Assembly (NCBI GenBank): GCA_963816985.1
Contig: CAWFMF010000004.1
Coordinates: 868,001-932,000, forward strand
From: JAIVJM01 sp963816985
GTDB lineage: Bacteria; Acidobacteriota; Blastocatellia; Pyrinomonadales; Pyrinomonadaceae
Reading direction: 5' to 3'
Length of the DNA: 64,000 nt
Both the position numbers and the translations under genes were made by a program. Of this stretch, positions 53,599 through 63,952 are shown piece by piece. The notes beneath the pieces are model-generated. The model was not told the DNA's origin. It made no database searches and was given only the letters and a program-made list of their open reading frames with translations. The first letter of the stretch is position 1; each line of letters begins with the position of its first letter.

Positions 53599-54333
53599 AT
53601 GTCCTTGAAATGGGAGAGAGTCTTCCGCCGCCGCAAGACGGAAATCCTCATCACCTTCACGCTCCTCGCCTTAGCCCTCTGTCTCATGCTCCTGCCGTTC
53701 GGCCCCTACGGAGGTTCCGCGCCCGTGCAGCTCGGCGAGAAGTTGGCGTTCGCCGCGTTGGTCGCGCTCGGCGTGCGTTGGATCGGAATTATTTTTTCCG
53801 AAGCCGAGCTGACGGACACGGACGGAACCGAGTACGAGGAGGCCATCAAAGGGGCGCGGAGGCGGATTTGGATTTGCCAGACGTGGCTCCCCGGCATCGA
53901 AAAGGAAGCGACGAAAATCCTTCAGGGGAAGCCTCCCGACATAGACATCAGAATTCTCCTCGCCTCATTCAAAGAGCGTTCTTTCATCTACTCGCGCATC
54001 CTTGGGCGAAAGAATATCACCCCCGCGAAGGCCATGCACTACGTCGCCAGCTCGGTCGCGCCCTTCATTTCCGACGACGCGAAGGATGACAAGAAGCATT
54101 GTCTAAAATTCAACTACGGCCACCATCCGGGCTGGGTCGCCGTCATTGATTCCAAAGTGTTCTGGGGGCCGACGCCCGTTCACGTGGACAACCACACGGT
54201 CGAGTTTCTCTTCCACAAGCACGCCGCCGACGACGCTTACGGAGCGTTCTGGACGACGCAGTTCAATCTGCTCTGGGATAATTACAGTCACTTCTACAAA
54301 GACGAGAAGGAGTTTAACGGAGAACTTCCGTGA
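53599..54333 (+). CDS. Membrane-anchored phospholipase-D-like protein
   Basis: 244 residues from the ATG at 53599, preceded by AAAGGAGG. Two N-terminal helices lie at about 16-36 (ILITFTLLALALCLMLLPFG) and 48-63. A cytoplasmic alpha/beta domain follows: AEADL-like TEYEEAIKGARRRIWICQTW, PDIDIRILLAS, then YGHHPGWVAVIDSKVFWGP and HTVEFLFHKH. The HHPGWVAVIDSKVF..GP part resembles the second half of a PLD HKD motif, but the Lys is replaced. It sits between the kinase and NtrC genes on the opposite strand. Related membrane-PLD-like proteins occur in stress or defence settings; assignment tentative. Confidence 0.6.
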   Translation: MSLKWERVFRRRKTEILITFTLLALALCLMLLPFGPYGGSAPVQLGEKLAFAALVALGVRWIGIIFSEAELTDTDGTEYEEAIKGARRRIWICQTWLPGIEKEATKILQGKPPDIDIRILLASFKERSFIYSRILGRKNITPAKAMHYVASSVAPFISDDAKDDKKHCLKFNYGHHPGWVAVIDSKVFWGPTPVHVDNHTVEFLFHKHAADDAYGAFWTTQFNLLWDNYSHFYKDEKEFNGELP

Positions 54334-54342
54334 ACATCGGTC

Positions 54343-56142
54343 TCACTGGCTGTTCTTTTCCGGGGTGCGGCGCGGGAGCCAGAGGCGGAAACGGCTGCCC
54401 GCGCCCGGCTTGGACTCGACGGTGAGCGCGCCGCCCAGTTCTTCGGCGAAGCTCAGAGAGATGGCGAGGCCGAGGCCGGAGCCGGAGCCGGGGTCTTTGG
54501 TGGTGAAGAACGGGTCGAAGACGCGCGCGAGCGTGTCGGGCTGGATGCCGGGGCCGTCGTCGGCGACCTCGACGCGGACGCGCTCGCCCTGAAGAGCGGT
54601 CGTGACCGTGACGTGGCCGCCTTCGCCCACGGCGTCGAGCGCGTTGCTCAGAAGGTTGTCGAGGACTTGCCGCACCATCCCCTCGTCGGTCGCCACTTCC
54701 TTAATCAAGGGGTCGAGCTCGACGCCGAAGGTTATCTCCCGCTCTCTTCCCCTCTGCTCGAAGAGGCGGGCCGTGCGCTCGACGAGGCGGTTGAGGTCGC
54801 AGGGCTCGCGGCGCGCGCGCTTCTGCCGCGCGAGGTCGAGCAGTCCGCGCGTAATCTGCTTGCAGCGCAGCGCCTGACGGACTATCTCTTCGAGGTAGAA
54901 ATTCCAGTTGCGCTCCTCGACGAGCGGGGCGGTTTCGGGCACGACGTGGAGGTCTCTGAGCGTCGCCTCGGCGCAGGTCGTGATGGCCGCTAAGGGGTTG
55001 TTGATTTCGTGCGCGACGCCCGCCGCGAGTTGGCCGATGGTCGCCAGACGGCGCGCGCGGGCGAGCTGCTCCTGCACCTCGGAGAGCGCCGTGATGTCGC
55101 TCCACGTAATCACGCTCCAATGCGACTTGGGAGAGTCCGGAGTCCGGCGTCCGGAGTCCGGACTCTCTGAAGAGACCTCGCACATGGAAGAAGATTCGGA
55201 ATCTTCATCATCCGAGTTCGCCTGTGTGTCGCGCTCGGAGTCCGAAGCCTGACGGCCTTCGGCGCTTGAATCCAGACTCCAGACTCCGGACTCCAGACTC
55301 GTAATCGGCGCGACCGAGACGAGGTAGCGTCTGCCGTCCTCGGCCTGAAGCTCGAAGGAGGTGGAGGTGTGCGCGCCGCCCTGCTTCATGTGGTAGGCGG
55401 CGGCGCGCTCGCCGAAGAGTCGGGCGAAGGCTTCGGCGCAAGACATCCCCGTGACTTCGGACGGGTGGCGGCCCATCATCTCGGCGGCGGCGAAGTTGCA
55501 GCGGGCGACGAGCATCCGGTCGTCGTGGACGATGACGCCGTCGGGGATGGCGTCGAAGGTCTGCTCCCAGACCCGCTTGGCCGTGCCGAGCGTCTCGAAG
55601 AGGCGCGCGTTATCCAGGGCGAGCGCGGCCATCTCGGCGAGTCCTTCGAGCTGCTGCCGCTCCTCGGCGTTGAAGCGGTGCGAGGCGCGGTAGCCGACCG
55701 CGAGTACGCCGAGCGCCTCGCCGCGCGCGCGCAAAGCGACGAGCGCGAGGTCGCGCACGCCCTCGGCGCTGTGTAAGGGAAACTCGCTCGCGGGCAGGTC
55801 GCCCGCAAGGCCGCGCACTTCGATGATGTCCTCGTCGGCTTCGGCGGCGCGCTCGGCGAACTCGCCGCGCAGGGGGTTGACGATTTCGACGCCCGGCGCT
55901 TCGAGCGTGAGGAAGCCGCTCATCGCGTGCCACGTGATGGTGCGCTCAGGCAGAGAGAAGCTGGCGACGCTCGCCGTGTCGGCGCGCATCACGCGCCTGA
56001 CGGTCTCGACCACGGTCTTGAGCGTGGCGGCGGTGTCCGCGCCGTTGCCGCGCTCGCCGCGCGAGCCGAAAACCGCGCCCGCTCCGCGCCGCGCGCCGCC
56101 CACCTCAGAACCCTCGAACGAGTCATCCGCGTTCTTCGTCAT
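54343..56142 (-). CDS. GAF-PAS sensor histidine kinase with repeat-derived linker
   Basis: 599 residues, no membrane segment. GAF domain at about 35-190 (LALVALRARGEALGVLAVGY, FNAEERQQLEGLAEMAALAL). PAS at about 200-320 (IPDGVIVHDDRMLVARCNFA). A 58-residue Ser/Asp-rich insert follows, encoded by heptamer repeats (55133-55299). HisKA comes next with the phospho-acceptor His378 (GVAHEINNPLA). HATPase_c has N-box DNLLSNALDAV, DDGPG, FDPFF and GSGLGLAIS. It phosphorylates a partner, most likely the NtrC regulator at 51903-53297. Cytoplasmic, so it senses an internal signal through GAF/PAS. All kinase boxes are intact despite the insert. Confidence 0.93.
   Translation of the reverse strand: MTKNADDSFEGSEVGGARRGAGAVFGSRGERGNGADTAATLKTVVETVRRVMRADTASVASFSLPERTITWHAMSGFLTLEAPGVEIVNPLRGEFAERAAEADEDIIEVRGLAGDLPASEFPLHSAEGVRDLALVALRARGEALGVLAVGYRASHRFNAEERQQLEGLAEMAALALDNARLFETLGTAKRVWEQTFDAIPDGVIVHDDRMLVARCNFAAAEMMGRHPSEVTGMSCAEAFARLFGERAAAYHMKQGGAHTSTSFELQAEDGRRYLVSVAPITSLESGVWSLDSSAEGRQASDSERDTQANSDDEDSESSSMCEVSSESPDSGRRTPDSPKSHWSVITWSDITALSEVQEQLARARRLATIGQLAAGVAHEINNPLAAITTCAEATLRDLHVVPETAPLVEERNWNFYLEEIVRQALRCKQITRGLLDLARQKRARREPCDLNRLVERTARLFEQRGREREITFGVELDPLIKEVATDEGMVRQVLDNLLSNALDAVGEGGHVTVTTALQGERVRVEVADDGPGIQPDTLARVFDPFFTTKDPGSGSGLGLAISLSFAEELGGALTVESKPGAGSRFRLWLPRRTPEKNSQ
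55133..55299. repeat. Heptamer-repeat inverted element inside the kinase gene
   Basis: Left arm 55133-55167: GAGTCCG, GAGTCCG, GCGTCCG, GAGTCCG, GACTCTC. Right arm 55272-55299: CCAGACT, CCAGACT, CCGGACT, CCAGACT. They are near-complements around about 104 bases, and the whole stretch stays in the kinase reading frame. Confidence 0.85.
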
Positions 56143-56211
56143 CTCACGCGTATCTTGCCAGAATTACCCGCGAAAGTCTCACGTCGCCGACTTCAACGGC
56201 AGATGAATAAT

Positions 56212-56303
56212 GTAGGGGCAGGGCTTATCCCTGCCCGCAGATGCGCTTCACTCGGTGTCGAGGAGGGCGAAACCGAACGGGCCGGGACAAGCCCTGCCCC
56301 TAC
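56212..56303. repeat. 26-base inverted repeat (GTAGGGGCAGGGC type)
   Basis: Arms 56212-56237 and 56278-56303 pair with two mismatches around a 40-base loop. It lies between the kinase start and the end of the second CHAT gene. GTAGGGGCAGGGCTTGTCCC-type repeats resemble small dispersed elements of other bacteria. Confidence 0.75.
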
Positions 56304-56349
56304 GGTCTTGCAACGCGCTCTAAGTTTTTGCGGGGTGCGCGGGCGGGCT

Positions 56350-59300
56350 TCAACGCCAGTTGCCGATGAGGATGAAGGGAGCCCAGAAGTACGGGTGCGC
56401 GTAAGGCGCTTTGGCGCGCGAGCCGGCGACGGCCTCGCCGGAGAGTCCACGGCGCGCGGTCGCCGCCGCGCCACGCTCTTCGACACCCGCCGCCGTCGTC
56501 GCCTCGCCGCGCAGCAGTGCGAGTTGCGCGCGGCGGAGCGCCTCGGCCTTGAGCGTCCCCGCCTGAGCGTCGCGTAGGGAATAGAACTCCTGCATCAAGA
56601 GCCGCGTGCTCGCGTCGGCCACGGGCCAGAGCGTCGCCATCACGGCCTTCGCGCCTTGTCGCTGCGCGAGGACGCCGAAGCCTTCGACCTCCTTGCCGTC
56701 CGCGCCCGCGCCGCCCGAAGCCGTGTCGCACGCCGAGAGCGTCAGCAGCTCGACGCCGCCGAAGAGGTTCTGCGCGCTCTTGAGCTGCGCGAGCGAAAGG
56801 CGGCTCCCGTCGCCGAGCAGAAGGAACGAGGCCGTCTCGTTGCCCGGCTGGAATTGGAAGTGACTTGCCACGTGGACGACCGGGAAGCGCAGCCGGAGTC
56901 CTGTCTTCAGAGACTCTTCGGTGAAGGCTTCGTCAAGAGAGATTCTGCCGGGCAGCACGCCGCGCGCTCCGTCCGCCGCCTCGTCGCGGATGATGCCGCG
57001 CAGCTCTTCGGGGACGGCGGGCAGCGCGGCGAACTCGCCCAGAGCCTTCGAGACGCCGAACCCTAGCCCCTTCCAGCTCGCGCTCGGCTCGTCCTTGAGG
57101 CGCGCCATGCTGGCGAGCGTGAAGACCGTGTTGCGGTAGCGTTCGACCATGTAACGCTCGCCGTCGTAGAGCGCGGCCACGGGGACGTAGCGGAGCGCGC
57201 CGTCGAGCGACCACATCAAGGTCTCGGCGTGCGCGCTCTCCAACTCTTTGGCGATGGGGCCGACGACGATGCGGTACAAGTCCTGCGCCTGCGGGCGCGG
57301 GTCGGCGGAAGGGTTCTGCAAGACTTCGCGGAAGGCGGCGATCTTCTTGTAGAGGTCTACGGCCTTAATCGGGTACTCGCGCGCGAGCTGCACGTCGGGC
57401 GTGATGAGGATGACGCGGTACTTCTCTTCGCCGACGAGCGTGTAGATGGCGACCGCGCCGTTGCCGAGTTCGCGCAAGTCTTCCATCAGCCCCTGCGAGT
57501 CGCGCACGGCGTCCACGCGCGCCGCCTGCTTGGTGTCGCCGAGTTCGGTCGAGAGCTGGTCGAGGAAGGTCTGGAAGGCGGCGTTGGCGGTGGTGATTTC
57601 GGAGTCGAGCTTGACGAGCTGCTGCTCCTCTTCGGGCGTGCGCGCCGTCTTGTTGAGCAGCTCCGTCCGCTTCCTCCCGCGCACGGCGATCTGCTCGGAG
57701 GCTTCCTTGTAACGCGTCTCGACCGAAGCCTCGGCGGGCGTCATCGCGGGCGGTTGCGCGAGCGCGGAGCCCTCGCCGCCGTTGCGCCGGACGAACTGGA
57801 AATACTCTTCTTCTTTGAGCAGCCCGATGACCTGCTGCGCTTCGAGCACGCGGCCACGTTCGATAAGCAGCTCGGCGAGGCGGTGGTAGGCCAGCTCGCG
57901 CGGCTGTAGAAAACTCTTCTGCGCCTCCTTGTCGAGCGGCGGGAGCGCGGCGCGCACCTCCTGATACGCGGCGACGGCCTGCTTGCCGTAGAAGATGGCA
58001 AGCTCCGCGCGCTTCTGCGCGTGCCACGCGAACATCAGGTTGCCGAGCGTGTCGCCCTCGCCTTTGCGGTCTGCGACCCCGCGCTGGACGGCGAGCGCGC
58101 GGTGAAAATATTCGAGCGCCTTCGCCCGCTCGCCCGCCGTGTGGTGGACGAAGCCGATGTTGTTGAGCGTCGTGGCCTCGCCCTCGCGGTCGAGCGCGCC
58201 GCGCTGGATGGCGAGCGCCTGTTCCAAGTATTCGAGCGCCTTCGCGCGGTCGCCGTTCTGCAAAGAGTCGTGCGCGAGGTTCGAGAGCGTGGGGCCGATT
58301 TCACGGCAACTGTCCGCCAAGTCGAACGCCTTGAGCGCCAGCTCGAAATGCTCGCGCGCCTTCTTCTTCTCGCCGAGAGAGTCGTAGACGAGCCCGGCGT
58401 TGTTGAGCGCGAGGGCTTCGCCCCGACGGTCTTGCGACTCGCGGAAGAGCGCGAGCGCCTGCTCGTAGTGCGCCAGAGCCTCGCGCTCTTCGCCCATCGC
58501 GTCGAAGGTGTGCGCGATGTTGTTGAGGGTGTAGGCGGCGGTGCGGCTGTCGCCCGCCTCGCGGAGGATTGAGAGCGCGCGGCGGAAATTTTCGAGCGCG
58601 CGGTCGCGGTCGCCGAGAGAGAAATAGACCTGCCCGACGGCGGCGAGCGCGCGCGCCTCGCCGCCCGCGTCGCGCGCCCCGCGCAGGAGCGGCAGAGCCT
58701 CTTCGTAATACGCGAGCGCGGCGGGCGCGTCGCCGAGCGCGCGGCTCACCGAGGCCATCATCAAGAGCGTCGTGCTCACCGCGCGCCAGTCGCCGACGCC
58801 GCGGAAGAGGCGGCGCGCTTCGTCGTACTTCTCAAGCCCGGCGCGTAAGCGTTCGGCCCCGCCCGACGCGAGCGCGCGCGACGCCTCGGCGAAGACGCGC
58901 TCGCCGGGGAACTGTCTTTCGTCCATCAGCGTCGCGCGCCGCGCCGTCATCGCGAACTCGTAGCGGCCCGGCCCGGCGGAAGGCTTTCGTGCCCGCGTCT
59001 GAATCGTGTAGTAGCCGCCTTTTTCCACCTCGAAGAAGAGCGGCTCCGGCCCCCACTCGCCGTTCGGGCTGTCAACCCTTAAAAGCTCCGCGCCGTCCGG
59101 CCCCGCGAGCGTCAGGACGATGTCCACGCCGCGCTGGTCGAAGACGGCGCGCACGAACTGTCCGGGGTTGAGCAGGAGGCGGAAGCTGTGCAGCTCTCCG
59201 CCTCGCAGCTCGCGCTCGATGGGCGCGGATTGCGAGGTCTGCGCGAGTGCGTGTCCGAACGAGGAGAAGAAGACGAAGAGGAGAGCGACGAGCACGGGGC

Positions 59301-59397
59301 GCGAGACGCGCGCGACCGTGCGGCGGCGCGGGGCGGCGAGCGCGCGGGCGCAGAGAGACGACTCGACAAGACGAGACGTGGCGGGGGCAGAATCCAT
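56350..59397 (-). CDS. Second exported TPR-CHAT caspase-like protein
   Basis: 1015 residues from the ATG at 59397 (MDSAPATSRLVE), preceded by AAGGG; a longer in-frame form is less likely. The signal peptide lies near residues 30-53 (PVLVALLFVFFSSFGHALAQ). A beta domain follows (about 58-150; ELRGGELHSFRLLLNPGQFV, GGYYTIQTRA) like a pre-peptidase PPC domain. TPRs run from about 190 to 510 (DRALENFRRALSIL, KALEYLEQALAIQRG). The CHAT domain is about 620-1000, with His846 (VASHFQF) and Cys890 (LSACDTASGG). It lacks the C-terminal anchor of the first CHAT protein, so it is predicted soluble and exported. Confidence 0.88.
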   Translation of the reverse strand: MDSAPATSRLVESSLCARALAAPRRRTVARVSRPVLVALLFVFFSSFGHALAQTSQSAPIERELRGGELHSFRLLLNPGQFVRAVFDQRGVDIVLTLAGPDGAELLRVDSPNGEWGPEPLFFEVEKGGYYTIQTRARKPSAGPGRYEFAMTARRATLMDERQFPGERVFAEASRALASGGAERLRAGLEKYDEARRLFRGVGDWRAVSTTLLMMASVSRALGDAPAALAYYEEALPLLRGARDAGGEARALAAVGQVYFSLGDRDRALENFRRALSILREAGDSRTAAYTLNNIAHTFDAMGEEREALAHYEQALALFRESQDRRGEALALNNAGLVYDSLGEKKKAREHFELALKAFDLADSCREIGPTLSNLAHDSLQNGDRAKALEYLEQALAIQRGALDREGEATTLNNIGFVHHTAGERAKALEYFHRALAVQRGVADRKGEGDTLGNLMFAWHAQKRAELAIFYGKQAVAAYQEVRAALPPLDKEAQKSFLQPRELAYHRLAELLIERGRVLEAQQVIGLLKEEEYFQFVRRNGGEGSALAQPPAMTPAEASVETRYKEASEQIAVRGRKRTELLNKTARTPEEEQQLVKLDSEITTANAAFQTFLDQLSTELGDTKQAARVDAVRDSQGLMEDLRELGNGAVAIYTLVGEEKYRVILITPDVQLAREYPIKAVDLYKKIAAFREVLQNPSADPRPQAQDLYRIVVGPIAKELESAHAETLMWSLDGALRYVPVAALYDGERYMVERYRNTVFTLASMARLKDEPSASWKGLGFGVSKALGEFAALPAVPEELRGIIRDEAADGARGVLPGRISLDEAFTEESLKTGLRLRFPVVHVASHFQFQPGNETASFLLLGDGSRLSLAQLKSAQNLFGGVELLTLSACDTASGGAGADGKEVEGFGVLAQRQGAKAVMATLWPVADASTRLLMQEFYSLRDAQAGTLKAEALRRAQLALLRGEATTAAGVEERGAAATARRGLSGEAVAGSRAKAPYAHPYFWAPFILIGNWR

Positions 59398-59667
59398 TCG
59401 TCTTTGACCCTTGATGTCCGGGAAATTTTTAGGCCGAAGGGATGTCTTCAGAGACGGACGCGGCGACGAGCCGGGTCGGTGGCCGCCGCCTTTAGAGACC
59501 AAACGCTTCGGTAACGCTGGTCAGACTCTATGGCCCGTGCGCGGGCTTGTCAAGATTATCTCCAAACAACCTCTCCGAATGTAAAAGGACGGTTGAACGA
59601 CTGACATTAAACAAAGGTCTGATTGCCCCACTTTTCCAGCAAACACGATTCACAGGAAGGAAGACAA

Positions 59668-59795
59668 ATACGGAATGCGGAGTGATGAATGATGAATAAA
59701 GACCGATTTGAAATCTCAAACTTGAGGTTTGAAGTTCAACCGGCGACATATTCATCACTCATCATTCCGCATTCATCATTTCTTCCTCATCCCGC
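59668..59795. repeat. Heptamer-repeat inverted element (GATGAAT type)
   Basis: Left arm units GCGGAGT, GATGAAT, GATGAAT. The right arm is the complement of GATGAAT, GCGGAAT, GATGAGT, GATGAAT. An inner hairpin of TTTGAA/GTTCAA-type sequence lies between. It fills most of the 59398-59976 gap, where I see no gene. Confidence 0.75.
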
Positions 59796-59976
59796 CCGTC
59801 GCAATTTTCTTTCACCTGCTGCCCGCGTCCGACGCCGTTCTGCTGCGCGCCCGGAGCCGACCCCTCGTTTTTAAAGGCCGAAGCGAGCGGCACACACGTT
59901 GCCATCAAGCCTTCCGGTCGAGAGGTGCTTAATGCGAGTCAAACGGGAAACGGACGCCGACAGGAGGAGACGCATC

Positions 59977-60552
59977 ATGAAGATAGTTCTGGAAGCATTG
60001 GGGTGGCTGACCGCCGTCGCCCTCTTCGCCTTCGCGGGCCACGCCGTCTTTGCGCAGACGGGGACGCCCGCACAGACGGGCGAGACGCAGGACGCGCCCG
60101 CCGCGTCGGTCGAGCGCCGGGGCCGCGAGCGCAAGGCCGCCGCGCAGTCGCGCGAGGACTTGAGCCCGGTCTCCATCGTCCGCGCGGCGCGCACCATCTA
60201 CATCCGCCCGACGCCGCATCTCGACAAAAAATATCTCGAATACAAACTCCAGAAGTACCGCGAGCTTCAGGACTGGGGCTTGATGCTCGTCAGCGACGAG
60301 CGCGCCGCCGACCTCGTCGTGACCTTCGAGAAGACGGCCCTCAACTACATCTTCGCCGTCAACGACCCGCGCACCAGCGTCATCATCACTTCCGGCAAGA
60401 CCGTCGCCATCAACGGCCTCGTCGCCGCCGAGAACCTGGGGCGCGAAATCATCAAGAAGCTCAGGGACGTGCGCGCCTCCTCCGAACGCGCGCCGCGCAA
60501 GAAGCGGCCCCGCGACGCAGACCCCGAAGAAGACGAAGAGAGCGAATCTTAA
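59977..60552 (+). CDS. Secreted protein of unknown function
   Basis: 191 residues; AGGAGGAGACGCATC precedes the ATG at 59977. The signal peptide is 1-27 (LGWLTAVALFAFAGHAVFAQ). A disordered, Arg-rich linker follows. A compact domain at about 70-165 (VRAARTIYIRPTPHLDKKYL, RELQDWGLMLVSDERAADLV, NDPRTSVIITSGKTVAINGL) looks like a small alpha/beta unit. The C-terminus is charged, KKRPRDADPEEDEESES. It starts a plus-strand run of three secreted proteins with short gaps, a likely operon. No family recognised. Confidence 0.7.
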   Translation: MKIVLEALGWLTAVALFAFAGHAVFAQTGTPAQTGETQDAPAASVERRGRERKAAAQSREDLSPVSIVRAARTIYIRPTPHLDKKYLEYKLQKYRELQDWGLMLVSDERAADLVVTFEKTALNYIFAVNDPRTSVIITSGKTVAINGLVAAENLGREIIKKLRDVRASSERAPRKKRPRDADPEEDEESES

Positions 60553-60590
60553 CGTCCGGCACAACGAAACTCAGGAAGGAATTTTTTAAG

Positions 60591-61190
60591 ATGAGAAAGA
60601 TTTTATTCTTCACCGCCGCCGCGCTCTTCATGCTCGCGCCCGCGACCGCGCAGGCGCAGACCGACGAGCACAAGTTCGAGGCCGGGGTGGTCTTCACCGC
60701 CCTCGGCGCGGAGAGCTTTGACCAGTCGTCCAAAGGTCTCGGCGCGCGCCTTACTTATAACTTCACCGACAACTTCGCGCTCGACGCCGAGGGCTCGCTC
60801 TTCCCGCGCACGAGTCTCGGCAACAACCAGACGGGGCAGAACGCGCAAGGCTTCGTCGGCGTCAAGGCCGGGGCGCGCTCGAAGTACGTCGGCCTCTTCG
60901 CCAAGGCGCGGCCCGGCTTGATGAGCATCGGCAACTCCGTCTCCGGCTTCGACTGTAGCTCGCGCGGCTCCGTCAACGTCTGCCGCCCCGAACGCAGCCA
61001 CCTCGCGCTCGACGCCGGGGTCGTCGCCGAAGTCTACCCCTCTTCGCGCACCATCATCCGCGTTGACCTCGGCGACACCATCGTCCGCTTCAAGACGGCG
61101 GGCCGCAACGTCTTTCAAGGCACGGAAGTTTCTTCGACCGACATCTCGCACAACTTCCAAGTCAGCATCGGCTTCGGCTACAGGTTCTAA
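60591..61190 (+). CDS. Outer-membrane beta-barrel protein
   Basis: 199 residues; AGGAAGGAATTTTTTAAG precedes the ATG. The signal peptide is 1-22 (FFTAAALFMLAPATAQAQ). Alternating-hydrophobicity strands with Gly/aromatic turns (FEAGVVFTALGAE, GLGARLTYNFTDNFALDAEG, GFVGVKAGARSKYVGLFAKA, LALDAGVVAEVYPS) end in a C-terminal aromatic, SIGFGYRF, the terminal Phe typical of barrel-assembly signals. One Cys pair is in the loop FDCSSRGSVNVC. An 8-10 stranded OmpA/OmpW-like barrel is likely. Role unknown; possibly an envelope partner of its neighbours. Confidence 0.82.
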   Translation: MRKILFFTAAALFMLAPATAQAQTDEHKFEAGVVFTALGAESFDQSSKGLGARLTYNFTDNFALDAEGSLFPRTSLGNNQTGQNAQGFVGVKAGARSKYVGLFAKARPGLMSIGNSVSGFDCSSRGSVNVCRPERSHLALDAGVVAEVYPSSRTIIRVDLGDTIVRFKTAGRNVFQGTEVSSTDISHNFQVSIGFGYRF

Positions 61191-61230
61191 AAGGCGCGCG
61201 GGCCGCCTCAGGCTCAAGGGTTAAGCGACA

Positions 61231-62148
61231 ATGAAAACACTCGGCGTCGTCACGCTACTACTGACCTTTTGCCTCGTCGCCACGCCCGCCGCCGCGCGAA
61301 CGCGCCTCACGCAGGAGGGCGAGGCCGAACGGCTCACGACGGAAGAGGAGCAAGAGGCCCGCGCGTTAGCGCACCTCTTCGTCGAACGTTTCCGCGAGAC
61401 GAACGACATCACGCCGCTCGTCGAAGAGCTGTTCGTCGAAGACTTCGCGGAGCGCCTGCGGCTCGATTCCGACAGTCTCCCGATGTCTTTCCTCAGACGC
61501 GAAGTGGCTCTTCAGGCCACCCCCGCCGAGCTACGAAAGTTTTACGCCGCCGGGTTCAACTTCATCGTCCTGACGCTCGAACACTGGCTGTCTCGCCCGG
61601 AGGAGCCGGACGGCGTCGAAGGAGACCCGACGCTCGAACAGATGTTCCCGCACGAAGTCGCGAGCGTGCTGAGAAGCGACCCGCACTTCGCCGCCTTCAT
61701 CACCGGCGAAGACCCCGCCTCCGGGGAGCCGAAGAAAGAGGCGGCGGAGTCGAGCGCGGAGTCGCCGGACGCGGCGGGGCCGGATGAAGCGAAATCGAAA
61801 GATGAGAAGAGGGACAATGACGACGACGACAGATTCGTCACGTCTCTCACGATGCTGCGCGAGATGACCTTGACGACGGAGAAGGCCGCCGAAGCTTTGC
61901 GCCCTCACGTGCCGCCGTTCGCGTCCATGCTCGAAGCGCAGAGGGAGAGGATTGCGGACGAAGACCTCACGGAGGTAGACACGCCGCACCTCGAAAGGTT
62001 CGGGGAAGCGTTCTACGGGTTCCCCACCGGGACGCGTCTCATTCACCTGCACGTCGAGCCGCTCCACGACCTGCGACTGCAACTCTACGCTGTCAGAGTT
62101 GACGGAAGGCTCAGAATTCTGGCCGCGTTCCCCGTGCTCGGCGACTAG
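61231..62148 (+). CDS. Secreted protein of unknown function
   Basis: 305 residues; AAGGG lies upstream of the ATG. The signal peptide is 1-22 (LGVVTLLLTFCLVATPAAA). A helical domain (about 35-150; RALAHLFVERFRETNDITPL, VEELFVEDFAERLRLDSDSL) is followed by a charged, low-complexity linker (SAESPDAAGPDEAKSKDEKR). A C-terminal beta-rich part (LIHLHVEPLHDLRLQLYAVR) ends AAFPVLGD. No catalytic motif recognised. Third of the three consecutive secreted genes. A strong bidirectional hairpin follows. Confidence 0.7.
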   Translation: MKTLGVVTLLLTFCLVATPAAARTRLTQEGEAERLTTEEEQEARALAHLFVERFRETNDITPLVEELFVEDFAERLRLDSDSLPMSFLRREVALQATPAELRKFYAAGFNFIVLTLEHWLSRPEEPDGVEGDPTLEQMFPHEVASVLRSDPHFAAFITGEDPASGEPKKEAAESSAESPDAAGPDEAKSKDEKRDNDDDDRFVTSLTMLREMTLTTEKAAEALRPHVPPFASMLEAQRERIADEDLTEVDTPHLERFGEAFYGFPTGTRLIHLHVEPLHDLRLQLYAVRVDGRLRILAAFPVLGD

Positions 62149-62159
62149 ACACACGAACT

Positions 62160-62211
62160 AAAGGCGGAAGGCGGCGAAGACCTATGTTGGTCTTCACCGC
62201 CTTCCGCCTTT
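62160..62211. terminator. Bidirectional terminator built partly of AGGCGGA heptamers
   Basis: 23-base arms with one mismatch (62160-62182, 62189-62211). The left arm begins AGGCGGA-AGGCGGC. It lies between the convergent ends of the gene at 62148 and pckA. Confidence 0.8.
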
Positions 62212-62229
62212 CCGTGTAAAGCTTCTCTC

Positions 62230-63853
<1,624 letters not shown>

Positions 63854-63874
63854 ACTCGCTCCTCAATTAATAAC

Positions 63875-63952
63875 GTGACGGGTAAACCGTGACGGGTGAC
63901 AGGAAAGAAAATGCTTTTCTCTTGTCACGGTTTACGGTTCACGGTTCACGGC
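63875..63952. repeat. Heptamer-repeat inverted element (CCGTGAA / GTAAACC type)
   Basis: Left units GTGACGG, GTAAACC, GTGACGG, GTGACAG. Right arm complement units GTGAACC, GTGAACC, GTAAACC, GTGACAA. It is just upstream of the pckA start. Confidence 0.8.

Noticed and set aside
51741..54089. Long plus-strand open frame opposite the NtrC gene
   Set aside because: It is an antisense shadow of a GC-rich gene with a clear NtrC domain set. The translation is compositionally biased and has no motifs.
59398..59502. Longer N-terminus for the second TPR-CHAT protein
   Set aside because: The extra 35 residues are polar and would bury the signal peptide. The ATG at 59397 has a ribosome site.
59925..60590. 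Plus-strand frame running ahead of and into the outer-membrane barrel gene
   Set aside because: It is a shadow of the secreted-protein gene (59977-60552). The barrel's own signal peptide and ribosome site at 60591 mark the true start.
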